Assembly (NCBI RefSeq): GCF_024347515.1
Contig: NZ_AP025493.1
Coordinates: 806,001-870,000 of the forward strand
Direction: 5' to 3'
Length of the DNA stretch: 64,000 nucleotides
Origin: Vibrio gigantis
Lineage (GTDB): Bacteria; Pseudomonadota; Gammaproteobacteria; Enterobacterales; Vibrionaceae
In this document: positions 9,729 to 17,212 of the stretch, in pieces
How positions within the stretch are numbered: the stretch's first letter is position 1
Layout: each line of letters opens with the position of its first letter
Program-made: the position numbers and the translations under genes
The notes under the pieces: model-generated
What the model was told of the DNA's origin: nothing
Database searches by the model: none
Seen by the model: only the letters and a program-made list of their open reading frames with translations

Positions 9729-9757
9729 GTTAAGGGAGGGTTAAGGCGGACGTTAAC
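9729..9757 (-). promoter_or_regulatory. direct-repeat operator for an OmpR-family regulator
   Basis: On the minus strand CTTAAC occurs twice with an 11-bp period (CTTAAC-N5-CTTAAC), and a third related GTTAAC lies 12 bp further upstream. This matches the YTTAA-N6-YTTAA type of box bound by PmrA/QseB regulators. It lies about 45-75 bp before the first start codon of the efflux operon that also encodes such a regulator. Confidence 0.6.
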
Positions 9758-9798
9758 CCTAAAAGAAAATGCAAAGAGCGTACGTTTAGACTTCTGAT

Positions 9799-10068
9799 TT
9801 ACGCTTCTGGCTCGCTTGAAAAGAACCCACCGATTTTATAACCGACCGCATAGCAAACCACAGCGACGGTGACAAATATGAGTGCCGAGAAGAAGTACGC
9901 TACTGACGCAGCTACACCGGCTCCCCACACGACGCTAAACACCAAACCGAGATAAGCCTCTTTTGGCCACTGAGAGATGGGAAACTGAGCACCACCAGCA
10001 ATAAGATAAACCATCGCAAACAAGCCAATGAAAGTGGTGATAAGACCAATAAGAACGCGCATGTTCAT
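9799..10068 (-). CDS. small inner-membrane protein, unknown
   Basis: 89 residues with three hydrophobic segments (about 4-24, 39-58 and 60-82) and short loops, ending in an acidic tail. An AAAGG Shine-Dalgarno sits 7 nt before the ATG. No family recognised. It lies upstream of the efflux operon on the same strand, but the operator-like repeats between them suggest the pump operon has its own promoter. It is probably a stand-alone membrane protein. Confidence 0.65.
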   Translation of the reverse strand: MNMRVLIGLITTFIGLFAMVYLIAGGAQFPISQWPKEAYLGLVFSVVWGAGVAASVAYFFSALIFVTVAVVCYAVGYKIGGFFSSEPEA

Positions 10069-10284
10069 GGGAAGACCTTTGATTAATTGGACTTGGTTGC
10101 CTTTGTTCTGGTGAAAACCGATTGTTCTTAATCGAAGCCGAACGTTATTAATCGCAACCTAATGATATTCAAGTATATAGGATAAAACAGGCTTGCTCTA
10201 TTACTCTTCCGAGTGAGCCTGAAACACAATAGAAACAATGAGAGAAGTGGTTAAGTCCGAATAAGCTTAACGAGCAAGCAAAAA

Positions 10285-10336
10285 AAAGCGGACACCCTTC
10301 TTACGTATACTCCGTAAGTAAGGTGCCCGCTTTTAC
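10285..10336 (-). terminator. Rho-independent terminator of the nupC-like gene
   Basis: A long hairpin begins with AAAAGCGG and closes with CCGCTTTT, with inner pairing of ACC/GGT and TTACG/CGTAA. It lies directly downstream of the transporter stop at 10366. The A-run at 10280-10287 gives the T-tract on the minus strand. Confidence 0.85.
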
Positions 10337-10365
10337 TGAATCTAGCTGTCTTTGCTAAATCTAGC

Positions 10366-11574
10366 TTAAAGCAGGATGAAGATACCCGCTAAACATGCAC
10401 TCATTAGGTTTGCTAGCGTACCAGCAGCTACCGCTTTCAAACCTAGGTTAGCAACTTCAGCGCGACGCTCTGGCGCCATCACACCGATAGAACCCAGTTG
10501 AATCGCGATAGAGCCGATGTTAGCAAAGCCACATAGAGCAAATGTCACAATCACTTGGCTGTGTTCAGATAGCAGCGCTTTGTTCTCAACGAAGTCGATG
10601 AAGGCAACAAACTCGTTCATTACGATCTTCTGACCGATGTAAGAACCCGCCATTAATACTTCATCACTCGGGATACCGATTAGCCATGCTAGAGGAGAGA
10701 ACAGGTAACCGAAGATAGCTTGCAGCGTAATACCCGCAAAACCAAATGTTTCACCTAGGCTTTCTAAGCCTGTGTTGACCATCGCAATCACACTCACAAA
10801 TGCAATCAACATAGTACCCACTGCAACCGCGACCTTCATACCGTTCATCGCACCGCTAGCCAAGGCATCAATTACGTTGCTTTGGTCAGCTTTATCTAGC
10901 TCAATGTGGTCGTAGTCACTCGGTGTGCTGCGTTCAGGAACAATGATCTTCGCCATCAACAAGCTACCCGGAGCTGCCATGAAGCTTGCGGCAATAAGGT
11001 ATTTAAGTTCAACACCTAAACCAGCATAACCACCAAGTACACTACCGGCTACCGACGCCATACCACCTGCCATTACAGCAAACAGTTCAGAACGAGTCAT
11101 AGACTTTAAAAATGGACGAATAAGAAGAGGAGACTCACCCTGAGAAAGGAAGATATTACCTGTCGCAACCAGAGATTCAGCTTTACTTGTACCCAGCAGT
11201 TTTTGCACCGCTCCGCCCAAGATTTGAATCACTTTCTGCATGATACCTAAGTAATAAAGCGCAGAGATCAAAGCACTGAAGAAGATAATGATTGGAAGTA
11301 CGCGAACCGCGAAAATGAAGCCTTCAGTAGCAAGATCACCGAAAAGGAAAGCAATACCAGCATCTGCAAAACCAAGCAGGCTAGAAACACCGTTACTTAG
11401 GCTTGTTAGCGCTAATTGTCCCCATGGGAAATACAATACTAAGGCTGCGAAGCCGATTTGAAGTAGTAATGCACGGATGACCGTTTTCCAGTTAATCGAA
11501 GAACGACTTTCAGATAGCAGGTACGCGCAAGCAATCAGTGCAATAACACCGACAAAACCAAATAGAATATTCAT
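10366..11574 (-). CDS. nupC: NupC-type concentrative nucleoside transporter
   Basis: 402 residues, the family length for bacterial CNT symporters. About eight to ten hydrophobic segments are present, with CNT signatures such as GNIFLSQGESPLLIRPFL (the Gln/Glu nucleoside-binding loop of helix HP1/TM4) and VVNEFVAF-like and GFANIGSIAIQLG motifs. It would couple nucleoside uptake to an ion gradient across the inner membrane. The start has an AGGA site 8 nt upstream. The 5' region is unusual: a CRP-like site and LacI-family-like sites lie about 270-350 bp upstream, and between them and the gene is a structured leader with a 39-codon ORF. Vibrios carry several nupC paralogues, so the symbol is a family label. 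Confidence 0.92.
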   Translation of the reverse strand: MNILFGFVGVIALIACAYLLSESRSSINWKTVIRALLLQIGFAALVLYFPWGQLALTSLSNGVSSLLGFADAGIAFLFGDLATEGFIFAVRVLPIIIFFSALISALYYLGIMQKVIQILGGAVQKLLGTSKAESLVATGNIFLSQGESPLLIRPFLKSMTRSELFAVMAGGMASVAGSVLGGYAGLGVELKYLIAASFMAAPGSLLMAKIIVPERSTPSDYDHIELDKADQSNVIDALASGAMNGMKVAVAVGTMLIAFVSVIAMVNTGLESLGETFGFAGITLQAIFGYLFSPLAWLIGIPSDEVLMAGSYIGQKIVMNEFVAFIDFVENKALLSEHSQVIVTFALCGFANIGSIAIQLGSIGVMAPERRAEVANLGLKAVAAGTLANLMSACLAGIFILL

Positions 11575-11592
11575 AATGTGTCCTAGTAATCC

Positions 11593-11712
11593 TTATAGAG
11601 TGAACATGAGCCAAGCAAATGACATCAAAGGAACAGGACAAAGAACCGCAAGCAAAACGCTACGCGATGAAGGAGCTAACAACGTTAGCGACTGTAACAA
11701 CGAGTTGTTCAT
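11593..11712 (-). CDS. candidate 39-residue hydrophobic leader ORF before nupC
   Basis: An ATG at 11712 is preceded by AAGGTGA about 7 nt upstream, a good ribosome binding site. The frame encodes 39 residues, starting MNNSLLQSLTLLAP and ending WLMFTL, with a hydrophobic centre that could form one membrane helix. It ends 18 nt before the nupC start. It could be a membrane micro-protein or a leader peptide whose translation affects nupC. The frame is too short to rule out chance; conservation would decide. Confidence 0.4.
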   Translation of the reverse strand: MNNSLLQSLTLLAPSSRSVLLAVLCPVPLMSFAWLMFTL

Positions 11713-11726
11713 GTAAAAATCACCTT

Positions 11727-11819
11727 ATACAAGCAGTGGAACGTAGCTGGTCCGGTCCGTGGGGTCATTCACATATCCATGTGACGGCTTGTATTGGCTA
11801 AGCACCGGCTTAAAACCGG
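11727..11819 (-). promoter_or_regulatory. structured leader RNA upstream of nupC
   Basis: ATACAAGC (11727-11734) can pair with GCTTGTAT (11787-11794). The enclosed stretch contains a hairpin with TCACAT and ATGTGA arms (11768-11783), and CCGG/CCGG arms form another hairpin at 11805-11819. It lies between the putative promoter sites and the leader ORF. I do not recognise it as an adenine, preQ1 or other known riboswitch. A cis-regulatory role is inferred. Confidence 0.4.
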
Positions 11820-11841
11820 AAGAGAAGTATAAACAGTTAAG

Positions 11842-11857
11842 TGAGACTTTCATCACA
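11842..11857. promoter_or_regulatory. CRP-like binding site
   Basis: TGAGA-N6-TCACA matches the TGTGA-N6-TCACA consensus at 9 of 10 positions. Its position upstream of the nupC leader fits catabolite control of nucleoside uptake. Confidence 0.6.
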
Positions 11858-11864
11858 TTTTTTA

Positions 11865-11923
11865 ACGCAAACGATCGCGCGGTCAAGGATTAAACAAAAC
11901 GTATTGTTTGTCATCGTTTTCGT
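11865..11923. promoter_or_regulatory. two LacI-family-like (PurR/CytR-type) sites
   Basis: ACGCAAACGATCGCGC (11865-11880) shares its first nine bases with the PurR consensus ACGCAAACGTTTNCGT. A second element at 11908-11923 ends in CGTTTTCGT, the right half of the same consensus. The regulator is not identifiable here; PurR or CytR would fit a nucleoside transporter. Confidence 0.35.
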
Positions 11924-12178
11924 GCTTCAAAAACTGTAAACAATCTGTATAAGGTTGAATTTGGAATGTTAAGTCCTTAAGCGCATGAGCGTAACCTCTC
12001 GGTTAATTCTGTGTGATTATTAGCAGTTTTCTGTGCTCTGCCTCATTTCCCGAGACTTCAAGATTCATCTTAAGTTTAGATGCGTATATACTTTGTATGA
12101 TCTCACCAAATAATTATCTATAAAATACCAATAGAGCTGATTAGATATAACAGCCATCGAGACTAAGAGAGGAAACAC
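11924..12178. other. intergenic stretch before the KOW-like gene
   Basis: AT-rich DNA with a possible weak promoter for the plus-strand gene (TTGTAT at 12093-12098 and TATAAA at 12119-12124, with a long 20-nt spacer). An AGAGGA ribosome binding site lies directly before the GTG at 12179. No other feature seen. Confidence 0.4.
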
Positions 12179-12664
12179 GTGAAGAAAATGGAAGCTCCGC
12201 ACGATATGAACATTGGAGCTAGATTCAAAACAAATAGACATGGCTATGTGACAGTAGTTGAATATTATAATACCTATACTGTTATTGTCGCGTTTGAAAA
12301 CACCGGAAATATCCGCGCTATCAGTGCGGCGAAATTACGTATAGGTCAGTTAACCGATCGCTCTGTCGCACCTGAATCAATTATGATTGGAGAAAAGGTT
12401 GAATCAGTTAAACACGGAATATTAACCATTACTCAAGTTGAATCTGAAAATATTGTTGTACTGACCAATGCAAATAATGAAGAAATTAGAATGTTATTGC
12501 CTGCAGTACAAAAAATGAAAGATAAAACTGAAGACGTAGACAATGAAAATGTTGCTTCGCCAAAACCGACCTCGCTTAGCCAGTTGACGAAAAGAAATAA
12601 AAAGACCAAAGACGTTAATAGCATGCTTAAGAAAATGCTTACTGACTACGGTCGATACGATTAA
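12179..12664 (+). CDS. small protein with two phage-type beta repeats, unknown
   Basis: 161 residues. The GTG start is chosen because the AGAGGA site is about 6 nt upstream; the ATG at 12188 would be too far. Residues about 10-60 contain the pattern G..TNRHGYVTVVEYYN...VAFENTG......A.KLRIGQL, and a second diverged copy occupies about 66-108. That pattern resembles the repeated modules I recall flanking HNH and AP2 domains in phage and mobile-element proteins. The tail (115-161) is charged, Lys/Asp-rich, with no nuclease motif. Codon use is AT-rich relative to neighbours, which suggests transfer. Nucleic-acid binding is an inference. Confidence 0.7.
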   Translation: MKKMEAPHDMNIGARFKTNRHGYVTVVEYYNTYTVIVAFENTGNIRAISAAKLRIGQLTDRSVAPESIMIGEKVESVKHGILTITQVESENIVVLTNANNEEIRMLLPAVQKMKDKTEDVDNENVASPKPTSLSQLTKRNKKTKDVNSMLKKMLTDYGRYD

Positions 12665-12774
12665 TTACTCATTTTCTAAAATAAATCATCTAAATATTTA
12701 TATCCTAACGTCAAAATTAATTAGTCCCCTCCTTTCCCAATAAAATACGTTGCATATTCGAGTGAAAAGTTAAA

Positions 12775-12790
12775 TTTGATCAAAGTCTCA
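12775..12790. promoter_or_regulatory. weak CRP-like site before the PTS operon
   Basis: TTTGA-N6-TCTCA matches the CRP consensus at 8 of 10 positions and lies about 160 bp before the IIB start. PTS operons are often CRP-dependent. Confidence 0.35.
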
Positions 12791-12816
12791 CTCTGGATCT
12801 TTACTGCAAATTAACG

Positions 12817-12859
12817 AGATCTTCATCACAATCTCATTTTGACTTTGTGATGAAGATCT
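12817..12859. promoter_or_regulatory. 15-bp perfect inverted repeat upstream of the PTS operon
   Basis: AGATCTTCATCACAA (12817-12831) is repeated inverted as TTGTGATGAAGATCT (12845-12859) around 13 nt. It ends just before a likely -35 (TTGAAA at 12862-12867) with TACTAT at 12883-12888. The symmetry and position suggest an operator for a PTS regulator, or a hairpin; each arm contains a TGTGATGA half-site. Confidence 0.5.
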
Positions 12860-12949
12860 TATTGAAATTTAAATATTTCCATTACTATGCTCTCACACAA
12901 TAAGAGAACGAAGTTTCTCAACCCCTAAAATCCAATTGAGACAAATATT

Positions 12950-13219
12950 ATGAAAAAGATTCTTGTAGTTTGCGGTAACGGCCTTGGTACTTCTCTAATG
13001 ATGGAAATGGCAGTGAAAGAAGTTGCTAAAAAAATCGGTTTCGAAGCAGAAGTTGATCACGAAGATCTATCATCTGCAGCATCAAGCAATGCGGATATTT
13101 GGGTTGCAGCAACAGATGTTGCCAACCAACTAAAAGATGCTGGTAAAGAGAACATCATCAGCCTTAAAAATATTTTTGACAAAGCATCAATTGAAGAACA
13201 ACTAAAAACTTTCATGTAA
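12950..13219 (+). CDS. PTS ascorbate-type IIB component
   Basis: 89 residues with the phosphocysteine loop CGNGLGTS at residues 8-15, typical of the SgaB/UlaB IIB fold. It accepts phosphate from IIA and passes it to the sugar transported by IIC. It is the first gene of a three-gene operon (IIB-IIC-IIA), 10 nt before IIC. Ascorbate is the usual substrate for this IIC family, but other substrates exist. No ula catabolic genes accompany it here. Confidence 0.9.
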   Translation: MKKILVVCGNGLGTSLMMEMAVKEVAKKIGFEAEVDHEDLSSAASSNADIWVAATDVANQLKDAGKENIISLKNIFDKASIEEQLKTFM

Positions 13220-13229
13220 GGTCAAAATT

Positions 13230-14486
13230 ATGCAAAACTTTTTCGAGTTCATGCTCGGCTTATTAAAAGAGCCGGCAATCATGGTAGGTTTAATAGCGTT
13301 TATTGGCCTTGTCGCACAAAAATCAGATATTTCTACCATTCTTAAAGGCACAATTAAAACTGTGATGGGTTTCCTCATTTTAGGTTTTGGTGCAGGCGCG
13401 CTTGTTGGCGCCCTAAATAACTTCTCAGTGGTATTTACTGAAGCATTCGGCGTAAGTGGTGTTATTCCAAATAACGAAGCAATTGTTGCACTAGCACAAG
13501 ATGCATTCGGTTATGAAATGGCCCTAATTATGTTTTTCGCATTCGTTGTGAATATTTTATTGGCTCGTATTACTCCTCTAAAATATATTTTCTTAACGGG
13601 TCACCACACAATGTTCATGTCTATGCTGGTAGCGGTAATCCTGTCTACAGCGAACATTGAAGGCACTGCTCTAGTTGCAATCGGTTCGATCATTGTGGGT
13701 TCACTGATGGTTATCATGCCTGCACTTGCTCAGAAATACACAGAGAAAGTAATGGGTACTGATCAGCTAGCGATGGGGCACTTCTCAACGTTCTCATACT
13801 TAGTATCTGGTTACATTGGTAGCAAATTTGGTGACACTTCGAAATCAACAGAAGACATCAACGTACCAAAGAGCTTAATGTTCCTGCGTGATACACCTGT
13901 AGCAGTAGCAACAACAATGGCAATCTTCTTCATGTTTGCTTCTATTGTTGCTGGTGGTGACTTTGTTGAAACCGTTTCAAATGGTCAAAACTGGGTAGTG
14001 TTCACGTTCATGCAGTCTCTTGTATTTGCCGGTGGTGTTTACATCGTACTGCAAGGTGTGAAGATGCTAATTGCAGAAATCGTTCCTGCATTTAAAGGTA
14101 TCTCTGACAAGCTAGTACCGGGGGCGAAACCTGCTCTAGACTGCCCAATGGTATTCCCTGTAGCGCCAAACGCGGTACTTATCGGTTTCCTTTGTTCTTT
14201 CGCTGCTGGCCTACTAGCAATGGCAGTTCAAGGTGCTCTTGGCTGGACAATCATTGTAGCGGGTGTTGTTCCTCACTTCTTCGTAGGTGGTGCAGCAGGC
14301 GTTTACGGTAATGCGACAGGCGGTCTACGTGGTGCGGTTCTGGGTTCATTCACGCAAGGCCTATGTATCTCTTTCCTACCAATGCTACTGCTTCCAGTTC
14401 TAGGTGGCCTTGGTCTTGAAGCAACAACATTTGCTGACTTCGACTTCGGTGTGGTTGGTCTTATCCTAGGGTGGATTGTTTCATGA
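13230..14486 (+). CDS. PTS ascorbate-type IIC permease (UlaA family)
   Basis: 418 residues, almost entirely hydrophobic, with about eleven membrane segments. Family landmarks include the GHHTMFMSMLVA segment and FFVGGAAGVYGNATGG near the C-terminus, which match UlaA/SgaT permeases. Length fits (UlaA is about 465; this is a shorter member). It works with the flanking IIB and IIA. The stop overlaps the IIA start as ATGA, so the two are translationally coupled. Confidence 0.92.
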   Translation: MQNFFEFMLGLLKEPAIMVGLIAFIGLVAQKSDISTILKGTIKTVMGFLILGFGAGALVGALNNFSVVFTEAFGVSGVIPNNEAIVALAQDAFGYEMALIMFFAFVVNILLARITPLKYIFLTGHHTMFMSMLVAVILSTANIEGTALVAIGSIIVGSLMVIMPALAQKYTEKVMGTDQLAMGHFSTFSYLVSGYIGSKFGDTSKSTEDINVPKSLMFLRDTPVAVATTMAIFFMFASIVAGGDFVETVSNGQNWVVFTFMQSLVFAGGVYIVLQGVKMLIAEIVPAFKGISDKLVPGAKPALDCPMVFPVAPNAVLIGFLCSFAAGLLAMAVQGALGWTIIVAGVVPHFFVGGAAGVYGNATGGLRGAVLGSFTQGLCISFLPMLLLPVLGGLGLEATTFADFDFGVVGLILGWIVS

Positions 14487-14932
14487 GCCTATTCGATTTA
14501 ATTGGTAACCAAGGCGTTATCATCAACTCTGAAGAAAACCTAACGGTTGATGCTGCAATCGATGTGACCTGCTCAACTCTGCTAGCAAACAACAAAATTG
14601 AAGCAAGCTATGTTGAAGCTATCAAACAAAAGCACAAGGACATCGGCGCGTACTATGTTCTAGCTCCAAAGATTGCAATGCCTCATGCTCGTCCTGAAGA
14701 TGGTGTGAACGAAGCATCATTACAAGTGACGGTATTCAAGAAGGGTGTTGATTTAGAGTCGGAAGACAACGGTGACGTTTACCTTTCAATTACTCTGGCG
14801 GCAATGGACTCAGATAGCCATATCCATACGATTATGGCGCTATCAGAGTTATTCCAAAATGATGATGACATTGATGCCATTATCGCAGCGGAAACTGAGC
14901 AAGCGATCATCGAGATCTTAAAGCGCTACTAG
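14483..14932 (+). CDS. PTS IIA component (mannitol/fructose-type, UlaC-like)
   Basis: 149 residues from the ATG at 14483, which overlaps the IIC stop; the GTG at 14471 gives a longer but unlikely frame. The phospho-acceptor His lies in IAMPHARPEDGV, the PTS EIIA type-2 signature. It transfers phosphate from HPr to IIB. A strong bidirectional terminator follows at 15001-15020. Confidence 0.92.
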   Translation: MSLFDLIGNQGVIINSEENLTVDAAIDVTCSTLLANNKIEASYVEAIKQKHKDIGAYYVLAPKIAMPHARPEDGVNEASLQVTVFKKGVDLESEDNGDVYLSITLAAMDSDSHIHTIMALSELFQNDDDIDAIIAAETEQAIIEILKRY

Positions 14933-14994
14933 CTTCTATTTTTAGGTCTTAACCTTTAGTTCCTACTGATGTTTATCTCCTGAAAGCCCCCATT

Positions 14995-15025
14995 AAAAAA
15001 GCGATAGCCTCGGCTATCGCTTTTC
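14995..15025. terminator. bidirectional Rho-independent terminator
   Basis: GCGATAGCC and GGCTATCGC form a 9-bp stem with a 2-nt loop (15001-15020), flanked by AAAAAA and TTTT. It separates the convergent PTS operon and HD-GYP gene. Confidence 0.9.
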
Positions 15026-15095
15026 TGTTTCTGATGCTGAGTCATTTTTCATCGAGTATGAGTTAAGGCATCACACTTCGAAAGCAATCATGACG

Positions 15096-16361
15096 TTAAA
15101 ACGCGTACATTCTTTTATCTGTTGATAATTCAAAGCAATATTGGGCGTGTTTATTAAGGCACTCAAACACTTCCCTATCCAACTTAAAGTTATCAACGTG
15201 GTCCGTCAAAATAGCCAGAGTCTCTTCTAGCGTCATACCTGCGCGATAAGGGCGTGACTGAGTTAGCGCTTGAAACACATCCACCACAGCTACAATTCGA
15301 CTCGGTTGATCCAACTCTTCAGCCGTTTTCCCCATTGGATAACCAGAACCATCTAACCGTTCGTGGTGATTAGACGCCCACTCACAAACCTGAGGTGAAC
15401 TGAACAACTCCTGCAATGCAAACCTTGTATCCGTTGCATGGCGTTTAATACAGCAATACTCTTCTTCAGTAAGTAAATCTGGCTTATGCAGAATGTCATT
15501 AGGGGTTTGCAGTTTGCCGATATCATGGACTAGCCCTGCTAAATAGAGTTTACGTTGAGTTGTGTATGAATAACCCAGTTGCTTAGCGAGGTACTCTGAA
15601 AGTTGCCCAACCTTCAAAGAGTGCTTAAAGGTAAACGAACTTTTGGTATCAACAACATTGGCAATAAACTCGGCAAAGGCCACTGTCTCATCCAGCGACA
15701 TCTGTTGAGAGAAGAATGGCACAGGCTCAAAATTATCTCTCATGTTCTCGATGTAAGGGATCTCCATCGAGAACCAGAAATCATCCAGATCGACCAACTC
15801 ACACATGTGTTGAACAAGGTTGGTTTCGAACATCTCATCGGCTTGTTCCGTCAAACGTTCAATGATGCTCGCTTTTCCAGCTGGTGTTAGGTTTCCATAA
15901 CGATCAGAAGAGGTTATGCCGTACAGATAATCGACTCGATCGGCAAGCATCACGATCGCAGCCAACTCTTTCTCTAACTCGCTGATATGAATGGTCTTTA
16001 ACTCAGCCCACGGGGTATGATGATAAAGAACCGGCTTGGCGAATATAGAAAGAACCGGGCACTCTTTTAAGATTTGGTAGCCCTTTTGACAGTGGTGATA
16101 GCTCGAGTCGGGTACAAAACCAGAAGTTAAGCTGAGCTGTTCATCAATTTGCGAAACACCGCAGTCATGAATTAAGCCTAACGAAAACGCGAGCTGCGCT
16201 TGTTCTTCTTCCCACCCCACACTCAGAGCACATCGATACGCGATGTAGCCCACTCTCTGTCCATGATTTTTGCTTTCGAAACCGACGTTATCAAGCGCCT
16301 TAGCAATACCGAATAGAGCCTTCCTTAGGTCTACGGTCACGTCCTGGCAATGTTGATTCAT
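15096..16361 (-). CDS. HD-GYP c-di-GMP phosphodiesterase with N-terminal HD domain
   Basis: 421 residues. The N-terminal half has a degenerate HD domain (His65-Asp66 in LIHDCG). The C-terminal half is a full HD-GYP domain: HDIGK at 279-283, HHERLDGSGYP at 332-342 and DVFQALTQSRPYR at 361-373. This should hydrolyse c-di-GMP to pGpG or GMP at a bi- or trinuclear metal centre. No transmembrane or receiver domain is present, so it is cytosolic. It is divergent from a GNAT gene, with a 10-bp inverted repeat between them. The paired HD arrangement resembles vibrio HD-GYP proteins with tandem HD modules. Confidence 0.92.
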   Translation of the reverse strand: MNQHCQDVTVDLRKALFGIAKALDNVGFESKNHGQRVGYIAYRCALSVGWEEEQAQLAFSLGLIHDCGVSQIDEQLSLTSGFVPDSSYHHCQKGYQILKECPVLSIFAKPVLYHHTPWAELKTIHISELEKELAAIVMLADRVDYLYGITSSDRYGNLTPAGKASIIERLTEQADEMFETNLVQHMCELVDLDDFWFSMEIPYIENMRDNFEPVPFFSQQMSLDETVAFAEFIANVVDTKSSFTFKHSLKVGQLSEYLAKQLGYSYTTQRKLYLAGLVHDIGKLQTPNDILHKPDLLTEEEYCCIKRHATDTRFALQELFSSPQVCEWASNHHERLDGSGYPMGKTAEELDQPSRIVAVVDVFQALTQSRPYRAGMTLEETLAILTDHVDNFKLDREVFECLNKHAQYCFELSTDKRMYAF

Positions 16362-16460
16362 TATTTAAGCCTAGCATTTTTATAGTTTTTATATATTTAG
16401 GCCGCTAATACTAATGCATAGCTAATGATTATATACACAACTATTGTAAGGTTTAATGAG

Positions 16461-16489
16461 TTTCGTGATAGAACTAACGTATCACGAAA
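16461..16489. repeat. inverted repeat between HD-GYP and GNAT genes
   Basis: TTTCGTGATA (16461-16470) and TATCACGAAA (16480-16489) are perfect inverted copies around 9 nt. Position between divergent starts suggests an operator; the regulator is unknown. Confidence 0.5.
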
Positions 16490-16587
16490 ATTCCGTGCTA
16501 CAAGTGGTTGCATATTAAAAATCATGCGACATTATAATCTGCCGATTAAGATTTGCTTAAATAAGCAGCCATAAGAAAAGGAAAGAC

Positions 16588-17127
16588 ATGTTTAAAACGG
16601 TTATCGACAACGAACTCTCCATCGCATTGGTTGAAGAGAGTTTCGCTTCTCACTACGCGGAAATCTCACAAAGCCAGAATGAGTACCTAAGCCAATGGCT
16701 CGTGTGGCCGCCACATTGTAAAACTGAGCAAGATTTTAGGATCTTCATCCAACGCTCGCTGCACGATTATGCGGAAGGTAAAAGCATGACATGTGCGATT
16801 ATCTATAAAGACAAGGTCGTCGGTAACTGTAGTTTCAATACCATTGATCATGATAAGCAAAAGGTGATGATAGGTTATTGGTTATCTGAGACATACCAAG
16901 GAAAGGGGATTGTGACGCGCGTTGTCCAGAAGCTGATTGATATTGCTTTCAATGAGTTAGATATGGAAAAGGTAGAAATATCCGCCGCAGTCGGAAACCA
17001 AAGTAGCCGCAAGGTTTGTGAGCGCTTACATTTCACCTTGGAAGGTATCATCACGCGTAACGAGAATTTGAATGGTCGCATCGTTGACCATGCTATCTAC
17101 GGCCTTCATCGCTCTCAGCGTAACTAG
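16588..17127 (+). CDS. RimL/RimJ-type GNAT N-acetyltransferase
   Basis: 179 residues with the GNAT core: GYWLSETYQGKGIVTRVVQKL contains the acetyl-CoA pyrophosphate loop (Q/RxxGxG/A form, YQGKGI), and NQSSRKVCERLHFTLEGI is the C-terminal RimL-type signature. It probably acetylates a protein N-terminus or a small amine. An AGGAAAG site lies just before the ATG. Single gene, terminated by the hairpin at 17146-17175. Confidence 0.88.
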   Translation: MFKTVIDNELSIALVEESFASHYAEISQSQNEYLSQWLVWPPHCKTEQDFRIFIQRSLHDYAEGKSMTCAIIYKDKVVGNCSFNTIDHDKQKVMIGYWLSETYQGKGIVTRVVQKLIDIAFNELDMEKVEISAAVGNQSSRKVCERLHFTLEGIITRNENLNGRIVDHAIYGLHRSQRN

Positions 17128-17145
17128 CTTGTAAATCGGGAAATG

Positions 17146-17175
17146 AAAAAGCCCCGGTATTAGTCCGCGGCTTTA
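17146..17175. terminator. terminator after the GNAT gene
   Basis: AAAGCC-CC-GG and CC-GC-GGCTTT arms surround TATTAGT; the flanks are A-rich on the left and TTTATTAT on the right. It may also serve the convergent kinase gene. Confidence 0.75.
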
Positions 17176-17212
17176 TTATCTGACGAGCCTGAAGAGATTT
17201 CAAAGCGACCGC

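Noticed and set aside
11477..11801. Plus-strand ORFs over the nupC leader
   Set aside because: They are antisense to the nupC gene and its leader, and lack ribosome binding sites.
11575..11840. Known purine or preQ1 riboswitch before nupC
   Set aside because: Neither the adenine-riboswitch three-way junction sequences nor a preQ1 pattern can be found; only hairpins without a known consensus.
14471..14482. Upstream GTG start of the PTS IIA gene
   Set aside because: It lies inside IIC with no clear site, whereas the ATG at 14483 overlaps the IIC stop as ATGA.
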